Notes: generated from the sequence alone by a model not told the origin. 64,000 bases of DNA from Crossaster papposus (GCA_037893245.1 JBAIAA010000653.1:1240001-1304000); one strand, 5' to 3'; shown: positions 1 to 10,300, counted from the first letter of the stretch. A program made the numbers and translations.

Positions 1-236
1 ATTCTACTCATTCCCAGCCATGTTTTCTTCTGTGTATGTATGCATACATGTATTGCTGCATATAGGCCTATGCCGCCATTAACCTCACGCGTGAGTCTCA
101 ACTTTTGGGTCCCTCCCAGTGAGAATGTCGGTGATATTTTAGCTTAGATGTGGAGCTGGTGGGTGTCTCGTCATTTTCCAACAAACCCGAGGTTCGCAGC
201 TAAAATATAAGTCGAGAAAATTATAGTCATTCCCAT

Positions 237-455
237 CCATGTTTTATTCTGTGTATGTATGCATACATGTATTGCTGCATATAGGCCTATGCCGCCAGTA
301 ACCTCACGCGTGAGTCTCAACTTTTGGGTCCCTTCCAGTGAGAATGTCGGTGATATTTTAGATTAGATGTGGAGCTGGTGGGTGTCTCGTCATTTTCCAA
401 CAAACTCGAGGTTCGCAGCTAAAATATAAGTCGAGAAAATTATACTCATTCCCAT
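237..455. repeat. Sat-A reference monomer (219 bp)
   Basis: This is a full-length monomer chosen to show the internal structure. It has three perfect palindromes: ATGTATGCATACAT at 255-268, ATAGGCCTAT at 281-290 and CTCACGCGTGAG at 303-314. Bases 250-272 alternate strictly between pyrimidine and purine. The second half is less symmetric and ends in AAAATATAAGTCGAGAAAAT before the next monomer. Most full-length monomers keep the three palindromes. Exceptions include ACGCATGAG at about 3553 and 4918, and a TATACATACATG variant of the first palindrome at about 478 and 1350. Confidence 0.9.
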
Positions 456-674
456 CCATGTTTTCTTCTGTGTATGTATACATACATGTATTGCTGCATA
501 TACGCCTATGCCGCCAGTAACCTCACGCGTGAGTCTCAACTTTTGGGTCCATTCCAGTGAGAATTTCGGCGATGTTTTAACTTAGATGTGGAGTTGGCGA
601 GGGTCTCTTCATTCTCCATCAACTTTGAGGTTTGCAGCTCAGATATAAGTCGAGAAAATTATACTCATTCCCAT

Positions 675-1110
675 CCATGTTTTCTTCTGTGTATGTATGC
701 ATACATGTATTGCTGCATATAGGCCTATGCCGCCAGTAACTTCACGCGTGAGTCTCAACTTTTGGGTCCCTTCCAGTGAGAATGTCGGTGATATTTTAAC
801 TTAGATGTGGAGCTGGCGAGGGTCTCTTCATTCTCCAACAACTTTGAGGTTTGCAGCTCATATATCATTTGAGAAAATTATACTCATTCCCATCCATGTT
901 TTCTTCTGTGTATATATGGACACGTGTATTGCTGCATTGGCCTATGCCGCCGGTAACCTCACGCGTGAGTCTCGAAGTTTGGGTCCCTTCCAGTGGGAAC
1001 GTCGGCGATATTTTAGCTTAGATGTGGAGCTGGTGAGGGTCTCGTCATTCTCCAAAAACCTTTAGGTTTGCAGCTAAAATATAAGTCGAGAAAATTATAC
1101 TCATTCCCAT
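675..1110. repeat. Sat-A linked dimer, first copy
   Basis: Two neighbouring monomers of distinct subtype. The first (675-893) ends in GCTCATATATCATTTGAG instead of the usual AGATATAAGTCGAG. The second (894-1110, 217 bp) has TATATATGGACACGTG in place of the first palindrome and lacks the ATATA before GGCCTATG. The same pair recurs at 1768-2202 and 2641 to about 3050, so the two subtypes are copied as a unit. The spacing between pairs is 1093 bp and then 873 bp, which are five and four monomers. Confidence 0.85.
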
Positions 1111-1767
1111 CCATGTTTTCTTCTGTGTATGTATGCATACATGTATTGCTGCATATAGGCCTATGCCGCCAGTAACCTCACGCGTGAGTCTCAACTTTTG
1201 GGTCCCTTCCAGTGAGAATGTCGGTGATATTTTAGCTTAGATGTGGAGCTGGTGGGTGTCTCGTCATTTTCCAACAAACTCGAGGTTCGCAGCTAAAATA
1301 TAAGTCGAGAAAATTATACTCATTCCCATCCATGTTTTCTTCTGTGTATGTATACATACATGTATTGCTGCATATAGGCCTATGCCGCCAGTAACCTCAC
1401 GCGTGAGTCTCAACTTTTGGGTCCATTCCAGTGAGAATTTCGGCGATGTTTTAACTTAGATGTGGAGTTGGCGAGGGTCTCTTTATTCTCCATCAACTTT
1501 GAGGTTTGCAGCTCAGATATAAGTCGAGAAAATTATACTCATTCCCAGCCATATTTTCTTATGTGTATGTATGCATACATGTATTGCTGCATATAGGCCT
1601 ATGCCGCCATTAACCTCACGCGTGAGTCTCAACTTTTGGGTCCCTTCCAGTGAGAATGTCGGTGATATTTTAGCTTAGATGTGGAGGTGGTGGGTGTCTC
1701 GTCATTTTCCAATAAACTCGAGGTTCGCAGCTAAAATATAAGTCGAGAAAATTATACTAATTCCCAT

Positions 1768-2202
1768 CCATGTTTTCTTCTGTGTATGTATGCATACATG
1801 TATTGCTGCATATAGGCCTATGCCGCCAGTAACCTCACGCGTGAGTCTCAACTTTTGGGTCCCTTCCAGTGAGAATGTCGGTGATATTTTAACTTAGATG
1901 TGGAGCTGGCGAGGGTCTCTTCATTCTCCAACAACTTTGAGGTTTGCAGCTCATATATCATTTGAGAAAATTATACTCATTCCCATCCATGTTTTCTTCT
2001 GTGTATATATGGACACGTGTATTGCTGCATTGGCCTATGCCGCCGGTAACCTCACGCGTGAGTCTCGAAGTTGGGTCCCTTCCAGTGGGAACGTCGGCGA
2101 TATTTTAGCTTAGATGTGGAGCTGGTGAGGGTCTCGTCATTCTCCAAAAACCTTTAGGTTTGCAGCTCAGATATAAGTCGAGAAAATTATACTCATTCCC
2201 AG
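1768..2202. repeat. Sat-A linked dimer, second copy
   Basis: This is the same subtype pair as at 675-1110. The second member (1987-2202) is one base shorter than the first copy: the run after CTCGAAG has two T instead of three near 2070. That single-base loss shifts any reading frame across it, which argues against coding of this segment. Confidence 0.83.
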
Positions 2203-2640
2203 CCATGTTTTCTTCTGTGTATGTATGCATACATGTATTGCTGCATATAGGCCTATGCCGCCAGTAACCTCACGCGTGAGTCTCAACTTTTGGGTCCCTT
2301 CCAGTGAGAATGTCGGTGATATTTTAGCTTAGATGTGGAGCTGGTGGGTGTCTCGTCATTTTCCAACAAACTCGAGGTTCGCAGCTAAAATATAAGTCGA
2401 GAAAATTATACTCATTCCCATCCATGTTTTCTTCTGTGTATGTATGCATACATGTATTGCTGCATATAGGCCTATGCCGCCAGTAACCTCACGCGTGAGT
2501 CTCAACTTTTGGGTCCCTTCCAGTGAGAATGTCGGTGATATTATAGCTTAGATGTGGAGCTGGTTGGTGTCTCGTCATTTTCCAACAAACTCGAGGTTCG
2601 CAGCTAAAATATAAGTCGAGAAAATAATACTCATTCCCAT

Positions 2641-3050
2641 CCATGTTTTCTTCTGTGTATGTATGCATACATGTATTGCTACATATAGGCCTATGCCGCC
2701 AGTAACCTCACGCGTGAGTCTCAACTTTTGGGTCCATTCCAGTGGGAATTTCGGCGATGTTTTAACTTAGATGTGGAGCTGGCAAGGGTCTCTTCATTCT
2801 CCAACAACTTTGAGGTTTGCAGCTCATATATCATTTGAGAAAATTATACTCATTCCCATCCATGTTTTCTTCTGTGTATATATGGACACGTGTATTGCTG
2901 CATTGGCCTATGCCGCCGGTAACCTCACGCGTGAGTCTCGAAGTTTGGGTCCCTTCCAGTGGGAATGTCGGCGATATTTTAGCTTAGATGTGGAGCTGGT
3001 GAGGGTCTCGTCATTCTCCAAAAACGTTGAGGTTTGCAGCTCAGATATAA
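2641..3050. repeat. Sat-A linked dimer, third copy, truncated at its right end
   Basis: This is the same subtype pair as at 675 and 1768. The second member (from 2860) runs into an irregular TATAATATATAATATG stretch near 3045-3062, where the start of the next monomer is missing. Confidence 0.8.
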
Positions 3051-3075
3051 TATATAATATGTATGTATGCATACC
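3040..3075. other. Sat-A deletion junction with AT-rich filler
   Basis: After AGATATAA the expected 42 bases (GTCGAGAAAATT and the CCATGTTTTCTTCTGT block) are replaced by ten bases, TATATAATAT. The array then resumes at GTATGTATGC. The net loss is 32 bp, matching the 404-bp spacing of the flanking CCATG registers (2860 and 3264) against about 436 expected. The AT-only filler suggests slippage or end joining. Confidence 0.8.
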
Positions 3076-3583
3076 TGTATTGCTGCATATAGGCCTATGC
3101 CGCCAGTAACCTCACGCGTGAGTCTCGAAGTTTGGGTCCCTTCCAGTGGGAATGTCGGTGATATTTTAGCTTAGATGTGGAGCTGGTGGGTGTCTCGTCA
3201 TTTTCCAACAAACTCGAGGTTCGCAGCTAAAATATAAGTCGAGAAAATTATACTCATTCCCATCCATGTTTTCTTCTGTGTATGTATGCATACATGTATT
3301 GCTGCATATAGGCCTATGCCGCAAGTAACCTCACGCGTGAGTCTCAACTTTTGGGTCCATTCCAGTGAGAATTTCGGCGATGTTTTAACTTAGATGTGGA
3401 GCTGGCGAGGGTCTCGTCATTCTCCAAAAACGTTGAGGTTTGCAGCTCAGATATAAGTCGAGAAAATTATACTCATTCCCATCCATGTTTTCTTCTGTGT
3501 ATGTATGCATACATGTATTGCTGCATATAGGCCTATGCCGCCAGTAACCTCACGCATGAGTCTCAACTTTTGGGTCCATTCCA
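3061..3583. repeat. Sat-A local duplication, left copy
   Basis: This block of about 2.4 monomers recurs at 4426-4948 with a constant offset of 1365 bp. Shared private variants include GCATACCTGTAT, the pairing of TCTCGAAGTTTGGG with a TGGGTGTCTC tail, GCCGCAAGTAACC and ACGCATGAG. The match breaks after GTGAGAAT, where the left copy continues GTCGGTGATA and the right copy TTCGGCGATG. Confidence 0.82.
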
Positions 3584-4139
3584 GTGAGAATGTCGGTGAT
3601 ATTTTAGCTTAGATGTGGAGCTGGTGGGTGTCTCGTCATTTTCCAACAAACTCGAGGTTCGCAGCTAAAATATAAGTCGAGAAAATTATACTCATTCTCA
3701 TTCATGTTTTCTTCTGTGTATGTATGCATACATGTATTGCTGCATACAGGCCTATGCCGCCAGTAACCTCACGCGTGAGTCTCAACTTTTGGGTCCCTTC
3801 CAGTGAGAATGTCGGTGATATTTTAGCTTAGATGTGGAGCTGGTGGGTGTCTCGTCATTTTCCAACAAACTCGAGGTTCGCAGCTAAAATATAAGTCGAG
3901 AAAATTATACTCATTCCTATCCATGTTTTCTTCTGTGTATGTATGCATATATGTATTGCTGCATATAGGCCTATGCCGCCAGTAACCTCACGCGTGAGTC
4001 TCAACTTTTGGGTCCCTTCCAGTGAGAATGTCGGTGATATTTTAGCTTAGATGTGGAGCTGGTGGGTGTCTCGTCATTTTCCAACAAACTCGATGTTCGC
4101 AGCTAAAATATAAGTCGATAAAATTATACTCATTCCCAT

Positions 4140-4191
4140 CCATGTTTTCTAAGCTAAAATATAAGTCGAGAAAATTATACTCATTCCCAGC
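4140..4191. repeat. Sat-A stub monomer of 52 bp
   Basis: The monomer starts with CCATGTTTTCT and jumps directly to AAGCTAAAATATAAGTCGAG, the end of a monomer. About 167 bp of the middle is missing. The next monomer starts normally at 4192. This is a clean internal deletion within the array. Confidence 0.88.
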
Positions 4192-4425
4192 CATGTTTTC
4201 TTATGTGTATGTATGCATACATGTATTGCTGTATATAGGCCTATGCCGGCAGTAACCTCACGCGTGAGTCTCAACTTTTGGGTCCATTCCAGTGAGAATT
4301 TCGGCGATGTTTTAACTTAGATGTGGAGCTGGCGAGGGTCTCTTCATTCTCCAACAACTTTGAGGTTTGCATCTCAGATATAAGTCGAGAAAATTATACT
4401 CATTCCCAGCCATGTTTTCTTCTGT

Positions 4426-4948
4426 GTATGTATGCATACCTGTATTGCTGCATATAGGCCTATGCCGCCAGTAACCTCACGCGTGAGTCTCGAAGTTTGG
4501 GTCCCTTCCAGTGGGAATGTCGGTGATATTTTAGCTTAGATGTGGAGCTGGTGGGTGTCTCGTCATTTTCCAACAAACTCGAGGTTCGCAGCTAAAATAT
4601 AAGTCGAGAAAATTATACTCATTCCCATCCATGTTTTCTTCTGTGTATGTATGCATACATGTATTGCTGCATATAGGCCTATGCCGCAAGTAACCTCACG
4701 CGTGAGTCTCAACTTTTGGGTCCATTCCAGTGAGAATTTCGGCGATGTTTTAACTTAGATGTGGAGCTGGCGAGGGTCTCGTCATTCTCCAAAAACGTTG
4801 AGGTTTGCAGCTCAGATATAAGTCGAGAAAATTATACTCATTCCCATCCATGTTTTCTTCTGTGTATGTATGCATACATGTATTGCTGCATATAGGCCTA
4901 TGCCGCCAGTAACCTCACGCATGAGTCTCAACTTTTGGGTCCATTCCA
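4426..4948. repeat. Sat-A local duplication, right copy
   Basis: Partner of 3061-3583. Here the block is preceded by a normal monomer start, so the deletion seen at 3050 is specific to the left copy. The offset of 1365 bp equals 1313 bp (six monomers, the spacing also seen between the private variants at 4192 and 5505) plus the 52-bp stub at 4140. Confidence 0.82.
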
Positions 4949-5942
4949 GTGAGAATTTCGGCGATGTTTTAACTCAGATGTGGAGCTGGCGAGGGTCTCG
5001 TCATTCTCCAAAAACGTTGAGGTTTGCAGCTCAGATATAAGTCGAGAAAATTATACTCATTCCCAGCCATGTTTTCTTCTGTGTATGTATGCATACATGT
5101 ATTGCTGAATATAGGCCTATGCCGCCAGTAACCTCACGCGTGAGTCTCAACTTTTGGGTTCCTTCCAGTAAGAATGTCGGTGATATTTTAGCTTAGATGT
5201 GGAGCTGGTGGGTGTCTCGTCATTTTCCAACAAACTCGAGGTTCGCAGCTAAAATATAAGTCGAGAAAATTATACTCATTCCCATCCATGTTTTCTTCTG
5301 TGTATGTATGCATACATGTATTGCTGCATATAGGCCTATGCCGCCAGTAACCTCACGCGTGAGTCTCAACTTTTGGGTCCATTCCAGTGAGAATTTCGGC
5401 GATGTTTTAACTTAGATGTGGAGCTGGCGAGGGTCTCTTCATTTCCCAACAACTTTGAGGTTTGCAGCTCAGATATAAGTCGAGAAAATTATACTCATTC
5501 CCAGCCATGTTTTCTTATGTGTATGTATGCATACATGTATTGCTGTATATAGGCCTATGCCAGCAGTAACCTCACGCGTGAGTCTCAACTTTTGGGTCCA
5601 TTCCAGTGAGAATTTCGGCGATGTTTCAACTTAGATGTGGAGCTGGCGAGGGTCTCTTTATTCTCCAACAACTTTGAGGTTTGCATCTCAGATATAAGTC
5701 AAGAAAATTATACTCATTTCCAGCCATGTTTTCTTCTGTGTATGTATGCATACATGTATTGCTGCATATAGGCCTATGCCGCCAGTAACCTCACGCGTGA
5801 GTCTCGAAGTTTGGGTCCCTTCCAGTGGGAATGTCGGTGATATTTTAGCTTAGATGTGGAGCTGGCGAGGGTCTCGTCATTCTCCAAAAACTTTTAGGTT
5901 TGCAGCTCAGATATAAGTCGAGAAAATTATACTCATTCCCAG

Positions 5943-5972
5943 CCATGTTTTCTTCTGCCTTATTTGTGGGCG
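5943..5972. other. Junction between Sat-A and Sat-B
   Basis: Sat-A is intact up to TTTTCTTCTG (ending at 5957). From 5958 the sequence is CCTTATTTGTGGGCGGGG, which is the interior of a Sat-B monomer. There is no spacer, target-site duplication or mobile-element end. The two families resemble each other exactly here: Sat-A reads CATGTTTTCTTCTG and Sat-B reads CATGCTTTCCTTCATGCC at the equivalent place. The switch may therefore have used short, imperfect homology. The sequence is read directly; the mechanism is inference. Confidence 0.92.
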
Positions 5973-5975
5973 GGG
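5968..5975 (+). promoter_or_regulatory. GC-box-like motif, first of about 291 monomer copies
   Basis: GGGCGGGG within TGTGGGCGGGGATT matches the core bound by Sp1/KLF zinc-finger proteins in animals. It recurs once per Sat-B monomer except where changed to GGGCGTGG, GGGAGGGG, TTGGCGGGG or a pure G run. Whether any factor binds it is unknown. A chance match fixed by the repeat is equally possible. Confidence 0.35.
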
Positions 5976-6042
5976 ATTGTGTGCACAAACCTATGGCGAA
6001 TTTGAAACGCGTGTGTTAACGTTAACATTTTCAGAAAATCGA

Positions 6043-6056
6043 AATAAAATACTAAC
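6043..6056 (+). other. AATAAA hexamer followed by TACTAAC, repeated in each monomer
   Basis: AATAAA (6043-6048) is the canonical eukaryotic polyadenylation hexamer. TACTAAC (6050-6056) equals the yeast branch-point consensus. Both recur in nearly every monomer, just after a TTTTCAG that resembles a 3' splice site. TACTAAC changes to TACTAGC in some monomers (about 6846) and to TAATAAC in the right-end domain. No gene context supports use of these motifs as RNA signals, so this entry records motif presence only. Confidence 0.35.
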
Positions 6057-6147
6057 AAAGCATGCCCCGGGTCAAATTGCTAATTTTGCCATTCCTGGAG
6101 GCCCCCCTATATCTCCTAACACCCAGCCCCTTCCCGGGGCATGCTTT
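6057..6147. repeat. 15-bp perfect inverted repeat with 61-bp loop inside the Sat-B monomer
   Basis: AAAGCATGCCCCGGG at 6057-6071 is the exact reverse complement of CCCGGGGCATGCTTT at 6133-6147. The loop is 61 bp. Most Sat-B monomers keep both arms, giving well over two hundred potential hairpins or cruciforms. Some subtypes break an arm: GCATTCCCCGGG (for example about 6657), CCCAGGGCATGC (about 21878), CCTGGGGCATGC (about 22277), CCCGTGGCATGC (about 22675) and CCCGGTGCATGC (common after 59 kb). Confidence 0.9.
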
Positions 6148-6258
6148 CCTTCATGCCCTTATTTGTGGGCGTGGATTGTGTGCACAAACCTATGGCGAAT
6201 TTGAAACGCGTGTGTTAACGTTAACATTTTCAGAAAATCGAAATAAAATACTAACAAA
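6060..6258. repeat. Sat-B reference monomer (199 bp)
   Basis: This is the first complete Sat-B monomer, counted from GCATGC to the base before the next GCATGC. In order it holds the left inverted-repeat arm, an AT-rich TCAAATTGCTAATTTTGCC segment, a C-rich GGAGGCCCCCC block, the right arm CCCGGGGCATGCTTT, a GC box (here the GGGCGTGG variant), ACGCGT, the palindrome GTTAACGTTAAC, TTTTCAG, AATAAA and TACTAAC. Two features mark this copy: CCCCTATATCTCC and GGGCGTGGATT. The same pair is seen in monomers near 14476, 16072, 18058, 30640, 32230 and 34220. Confidence 0.92.
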
Positions 6259-7371
6259 GCATGCCCCGGGTCAAATTGCTAATTTTGCCCTTCCTGGAGG
6301 CCCCCCTCTATCTCCTAACACCCAGCCCCTTCCCGGGGCATGCTTTCCTTCATGCCCTTATTTGTGGGCGGGGATTGTGTGCACAAACCTATGGCGAATT
6401 TGAAACGCGTGTGTTAACGTTAACATTTTCAGAAAATCGAAATAAAATACTAACAAAGCATGCCCCGGGTCAAATTGCTAATTTTGCCATTCCTGGAGGC
6501 CCCCCTCTATCTCCTAACACCCAGCCCCTTCTCGGGGCATGCTTTCCTTCATGCCCTTATTTGTGGGCGGGGATTGTGTGCACAAACCTATGGCGAAATG
6601 AAACGCGTGTGTTAACGTTAAAATTTTCAGAAAATCGAAATAAAATACTAACAAAGCATTCCCCGGGTCAAATTGCTAATTTTGCCATTCCTGGAGGCCC
6701 CCCTCTATCTCCTAACACCCAGCCCCTTCCCGGGGCATGCTTTCCTTCATGCCCTTATTTGTGGGCGGGGATTGTGTGCACAAACCTATGGCGAATTTGA
6801 AACGCGTGTGTTAACGTTAACAATTTCAGAAAATCGAAATAAAATACTAGCAAAGCATGCCCCGGGTCAAATTGCTAATTTTGCCATTCCTGGAGGCCCC
6901 CCTCTATCTCCTAACACCCAGCCCCTTCCCGGGGCATGCTTTCCTTCATGCCCTTATTTGTGGGCGGGGATTGTGTGCACAAACCTATGGCGAATTTGAA
7001 ACGCGTGTGTTAACGTTAACATTTTCAGAAAATCGAAATAAAATACTAGCAAAGCATGCCCCGGGTCAAATTGCTAATTTTGCCATTCCTGGAGGCCCCC
7101 CTCTATCTCCTAACACCCAGCCCCTTCCCGGGGCATGCTTTCCTTCATGCCCTTATTTGTGGGCGGGGATTGTGTGCACAAACCTATGGCGAATTTGAAA
7201 CGCGTGTGTTAACGTTACAATTTACAGAAAATCGAAATAAAATACTAACAAAGCATGCCCCGGGTCAAATTGCAAATTTTGCCATTCCTGTGGAGGCCCC
7301 CTCTATCTCCTAACACCCAGCCCCTTCCCGGGGCATGCTTTCCTTCAAGCCCTTATTTGTGGGCGGGAATT

Positions 7372-10300
7372 GTGTGCACAAAAACCTATGGCGAATTTGA
7401 AACGCGTGTGTTAACGTTAACATTTTCAGAAAATCGAAATAAAATACTAACAAAGCATGCCCCGGGTCAAATTGCTAATTTTGCCATTCCTGTGGAGGCC
7501 CCCTCTATCTCCTAACACCCAGCCCCTTCCCGGGGCATGCTTTCCTTCATGCCCTTATTTGTGGGCGGGGATTGTGTGCACAAACCTATGGCGAATTTGA
7601 AACGCGTGTGTTAACGTTGACATTTTCAGAAAATCGAAATAAAATACTAACAAAGCATGCCCCGGGTCAAATTGCTAATTTTGCCATTCCTGGAGGCCCC
7701 CCTCTATCTCCTAACACCCAGCCCCTTCCCGGGGCATGCTTTCCTTCATGCCCTTATTTGTGGGCGGGGATTGTGTGCACAAACCTATGGCGAATTTGAA
7801 ACGCGTGTGTTAACGTTAACATTTTCAGAAAATCGAAATAAAATACTAACAAAGCATGCCCCGGGTCAAATTGCTAATTTTGCCATTCCTGGAGGCCCCC
7901 CTCTATCTCCTAACACCCAGCCCCTTCTCGGGGCATGCTTTCCTTCATGCCCTTATTTGTGGGCGGGGATTGTGTGCACAAACCTATGGCGAAATGAAAC
8001 GCGTGTGTTAACGTTAAAATTTTCAGAAAATCGAAATAAAATACTAACAAAGCATTCCCCGGGTCAAATTGCTAATTTTGCCATTCCTGGAGGCCCCCCT
8101 CTATCTCCTAACACCCAGCCCCTTCCCGGGGCATGCTTTCCTTCATGCCCTTATTTGTGGGCGGGGATTGTGTGCACAAACCTATGGCGAATTTGAAACG
8201 CGTGTGTTAACGTTAACAATTTCAGAAAATCGAAATAAAATACTAGCAAAGCATGCCCCGGGTCAAATTGCTAATTTTGCCATTCCTGGAGGCCCCCCTC
8301 TATCTCCTAACACCCAGCCCCTTCCCGGGGCATGCTTTCCTTCATGCCCTTATTTGTGGGCGGGGATTGTGTGCACAAACCTATGGCGAATTTGAAACGC
8401 GTGTGTTAACGTTAACATTTTCAGAAAATCGAAATAAAATACTAGCAAAGCATGCCCCGGGTCAAATTGCTAATTTTGCCATTCCTGGAGGCCCCCCTCT
8501 ATCTCCTAACACCCAGCCCCTTCCCGGGGCATGCTTTCCTTCATGCCCTTATTTGTGGGCGGGGATTGTGTGCACAAACCTATGGCGAATTTGAAACGCG
8601 TGTGTTAACGTTACAATTTACAGAAAATCGAAATAAAATACTAACAAAGCATGCCCCGGGTCAAATTGCAAATTTTGCCATTCCTGTGGAGGCCCCCTCT
8701 ATCTCCTAACACCCAGCCCCTTCCCGGGGCATGCTTTCCTTCAAGCCCTTATTTGTGGGCGGGGATTGTGTGCACAAACCTATGGCGAATTTGAAACGCG
8801 TGTGTTAACGTTAACATTTTCAGAAAATCGAAATAAAATACTAACAAAGCATGCCCCGGGTCAAATTGCTAATTTTGCCATTCCTGTGGAGGCCCCCTCT
8901 ATCTCCTAACACCCAGCCCCTTCCCGGGGCATGCTGTCCTTCATGCCCTTATTTGTGGGCGGGGATTGTGTGCACAAACCTATGGCGAATTTGAAACGCG
9001 TGTGTTAACGTTGACATTTTCAGAAAATCGAAATAAAATACTAACAAAGCATGCCCCGGGTCAAATTGCTAATTTTGCCATTCCTGGAGGCCCCCCTCTA
9101 TCTCCTAACACCCAGCCCCTTCCCGGGGCATGCTTTCCTTCATGCCCTTATTTGTGGGCGGGGATTGTGTGCACAAACCTATGGCGAATTTGAAACGCGT
9201 GTGTTAACGTTAAAATGTTCAGAAAATCGAAATAAAATGCTAACAAAGCATGCCCCGGGTCAAATTGCAAATTTTTCCATTCCTGGAGGCCCCCCTCTAT
9301 CTCCTAACACCCAGCCCCTTCCCGGGGCATGCTTTCCTTCATGCCCTTATTTGTGGGCGGGGATTGTGTGCACAAACCTATGGCGAATTTGAAACGCGTG
9401 TGTTAACGTTAACATTTTCAGAAAATCGAAATAAAATACTAACAAAGCATGCCCCGGGTCAAATTGCTAATTTTGCCCTTCCTGGAGGCCCCCCTCTATC
9501 TCCTAACACCCAGCCCCTTCCCGGGGCATGCTTTCCTTCATGCCCTTATTTGTGGGCGGGGATTGTGTGCACAAACCTATGGCGAATTTGAAACGCGTGT
9601 GTTAACGTTAACATTTTCAGAAAATCGAAATAAAATACTAACAAAGCATGCCCCGGGTCAAATTGCAAATTTTGCCATTCCTGGAGGCCCCCCTCTATCT
9701 CCTAACACCCAGCCCCTTCTCGGGGCATGCTTTCCTTCATGCCCTTATTTGTGGGCGGGGATTGTGTGCACAAACCTATGGCGAAATGAAACGCGTGTGT
9801 TAACGTTAAAATTTTCAGAAAATCGAAATAAAATACTAACAAAGCATTCCCCGGGTCAAATTGCTAATTTTGCCATTCCTGGAGGCCCCCCTCTATCTCC
9901 TAACACCCAGCCCCTTCCCGGGGCATGCTTTCCTTCATGCCCTTATTTGTGGGCGGGGATTGTGTGCACAAACCTATGGCGAATTTGAAACGCGTGTGTT
10001 AACGTTACAATTTACAGAAAATCGAAATAAAATACTAACAAAGCATGCCCCGGGTCAAATTGCAAATTTTGCCATTCCTGTGGCGGCCCCCTCTATCTCC
10101 TAACACCCAGCCCCTTCCCGGGGCATGCTTTCCTTCAAGCCCTTATTTGTGGGCGGGGATTGTGTGCACAAACCTATGGCGAATTTGAAACGCGTGTGTT
10201 AACGTTAACATTTTCAGAAAATCGAAATAAAATACTAACAAAGCATGCCCCGGGTCAAATTGCTAATTTTGCCATTCCTGTTGAGGCCCCCTCTATCTCC

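Larger units (their letters stand above)
1..5957. repeat. Sat-A satellite array, about 219-bp monomers
   Basis: This is a head-to-tail tandem array. Using the motif CCATG before the TTTTCTTCTG block as register, monomers begin at 18, 237, 456, 675, 894, 1111, 1330, 1549, 1768, 1987, 2203, 2422, 2641, 2860 and so on to 5943. Spacing is 219 bp in almost every step and 216-217 bp for one subtype. The window opens inside a monomer, so the array continues to the left. Subtypes differ mainly in the last third. One has TGGGTGTCTCGTCATTTTCC and an AGCTAAAATATAAG tail. Another has CGAGGGTCTCTTCATTCTCC and an AGCTCAGATATAAG tail. No monomer is inverted and no foreign insertion is visible. The repeat nature is read directly. 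A heterochromatic location is inference. I do not recognise the family. Confidence 0.97.
5958..7371. repeat. Sat-B left-end domain
   Basis: Seven monomers next to the junction. From about 6200 the subtype order matches the order from about 7600 onward at an offset of 1396 bp (seven monomers). Shared variants include the two-base-shorter GCGAAATGAAAC monomer (6593 and 7989), GCATTCCCCGGG, TACTAGC monomers, and the CAATTTACAG monomer with CCTGTGGAGG. The array edge is thus not a degenerate monomer graveyard. Confidence 0.78.

Noticed and set aside
805-3109. Three similar plus-strand reading frames in Sat-A (805-1065, 1898-2113, 2771-3109).
   Set aside because: They arise where the rare subtype lacks two or three bases. 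The copies differ by a frameshift near 2070 and by the deletion near 3050, and they span monomer boundaries. No coding signal is present.
6050-6056. TACTAAC as a working intron branch point.
   Set aside because: The nearest downstream AG is only a few bases away, there is no matching 5' splice site in a gene context, and the motif is lost in some subtypes. It is kept only as a motif note.
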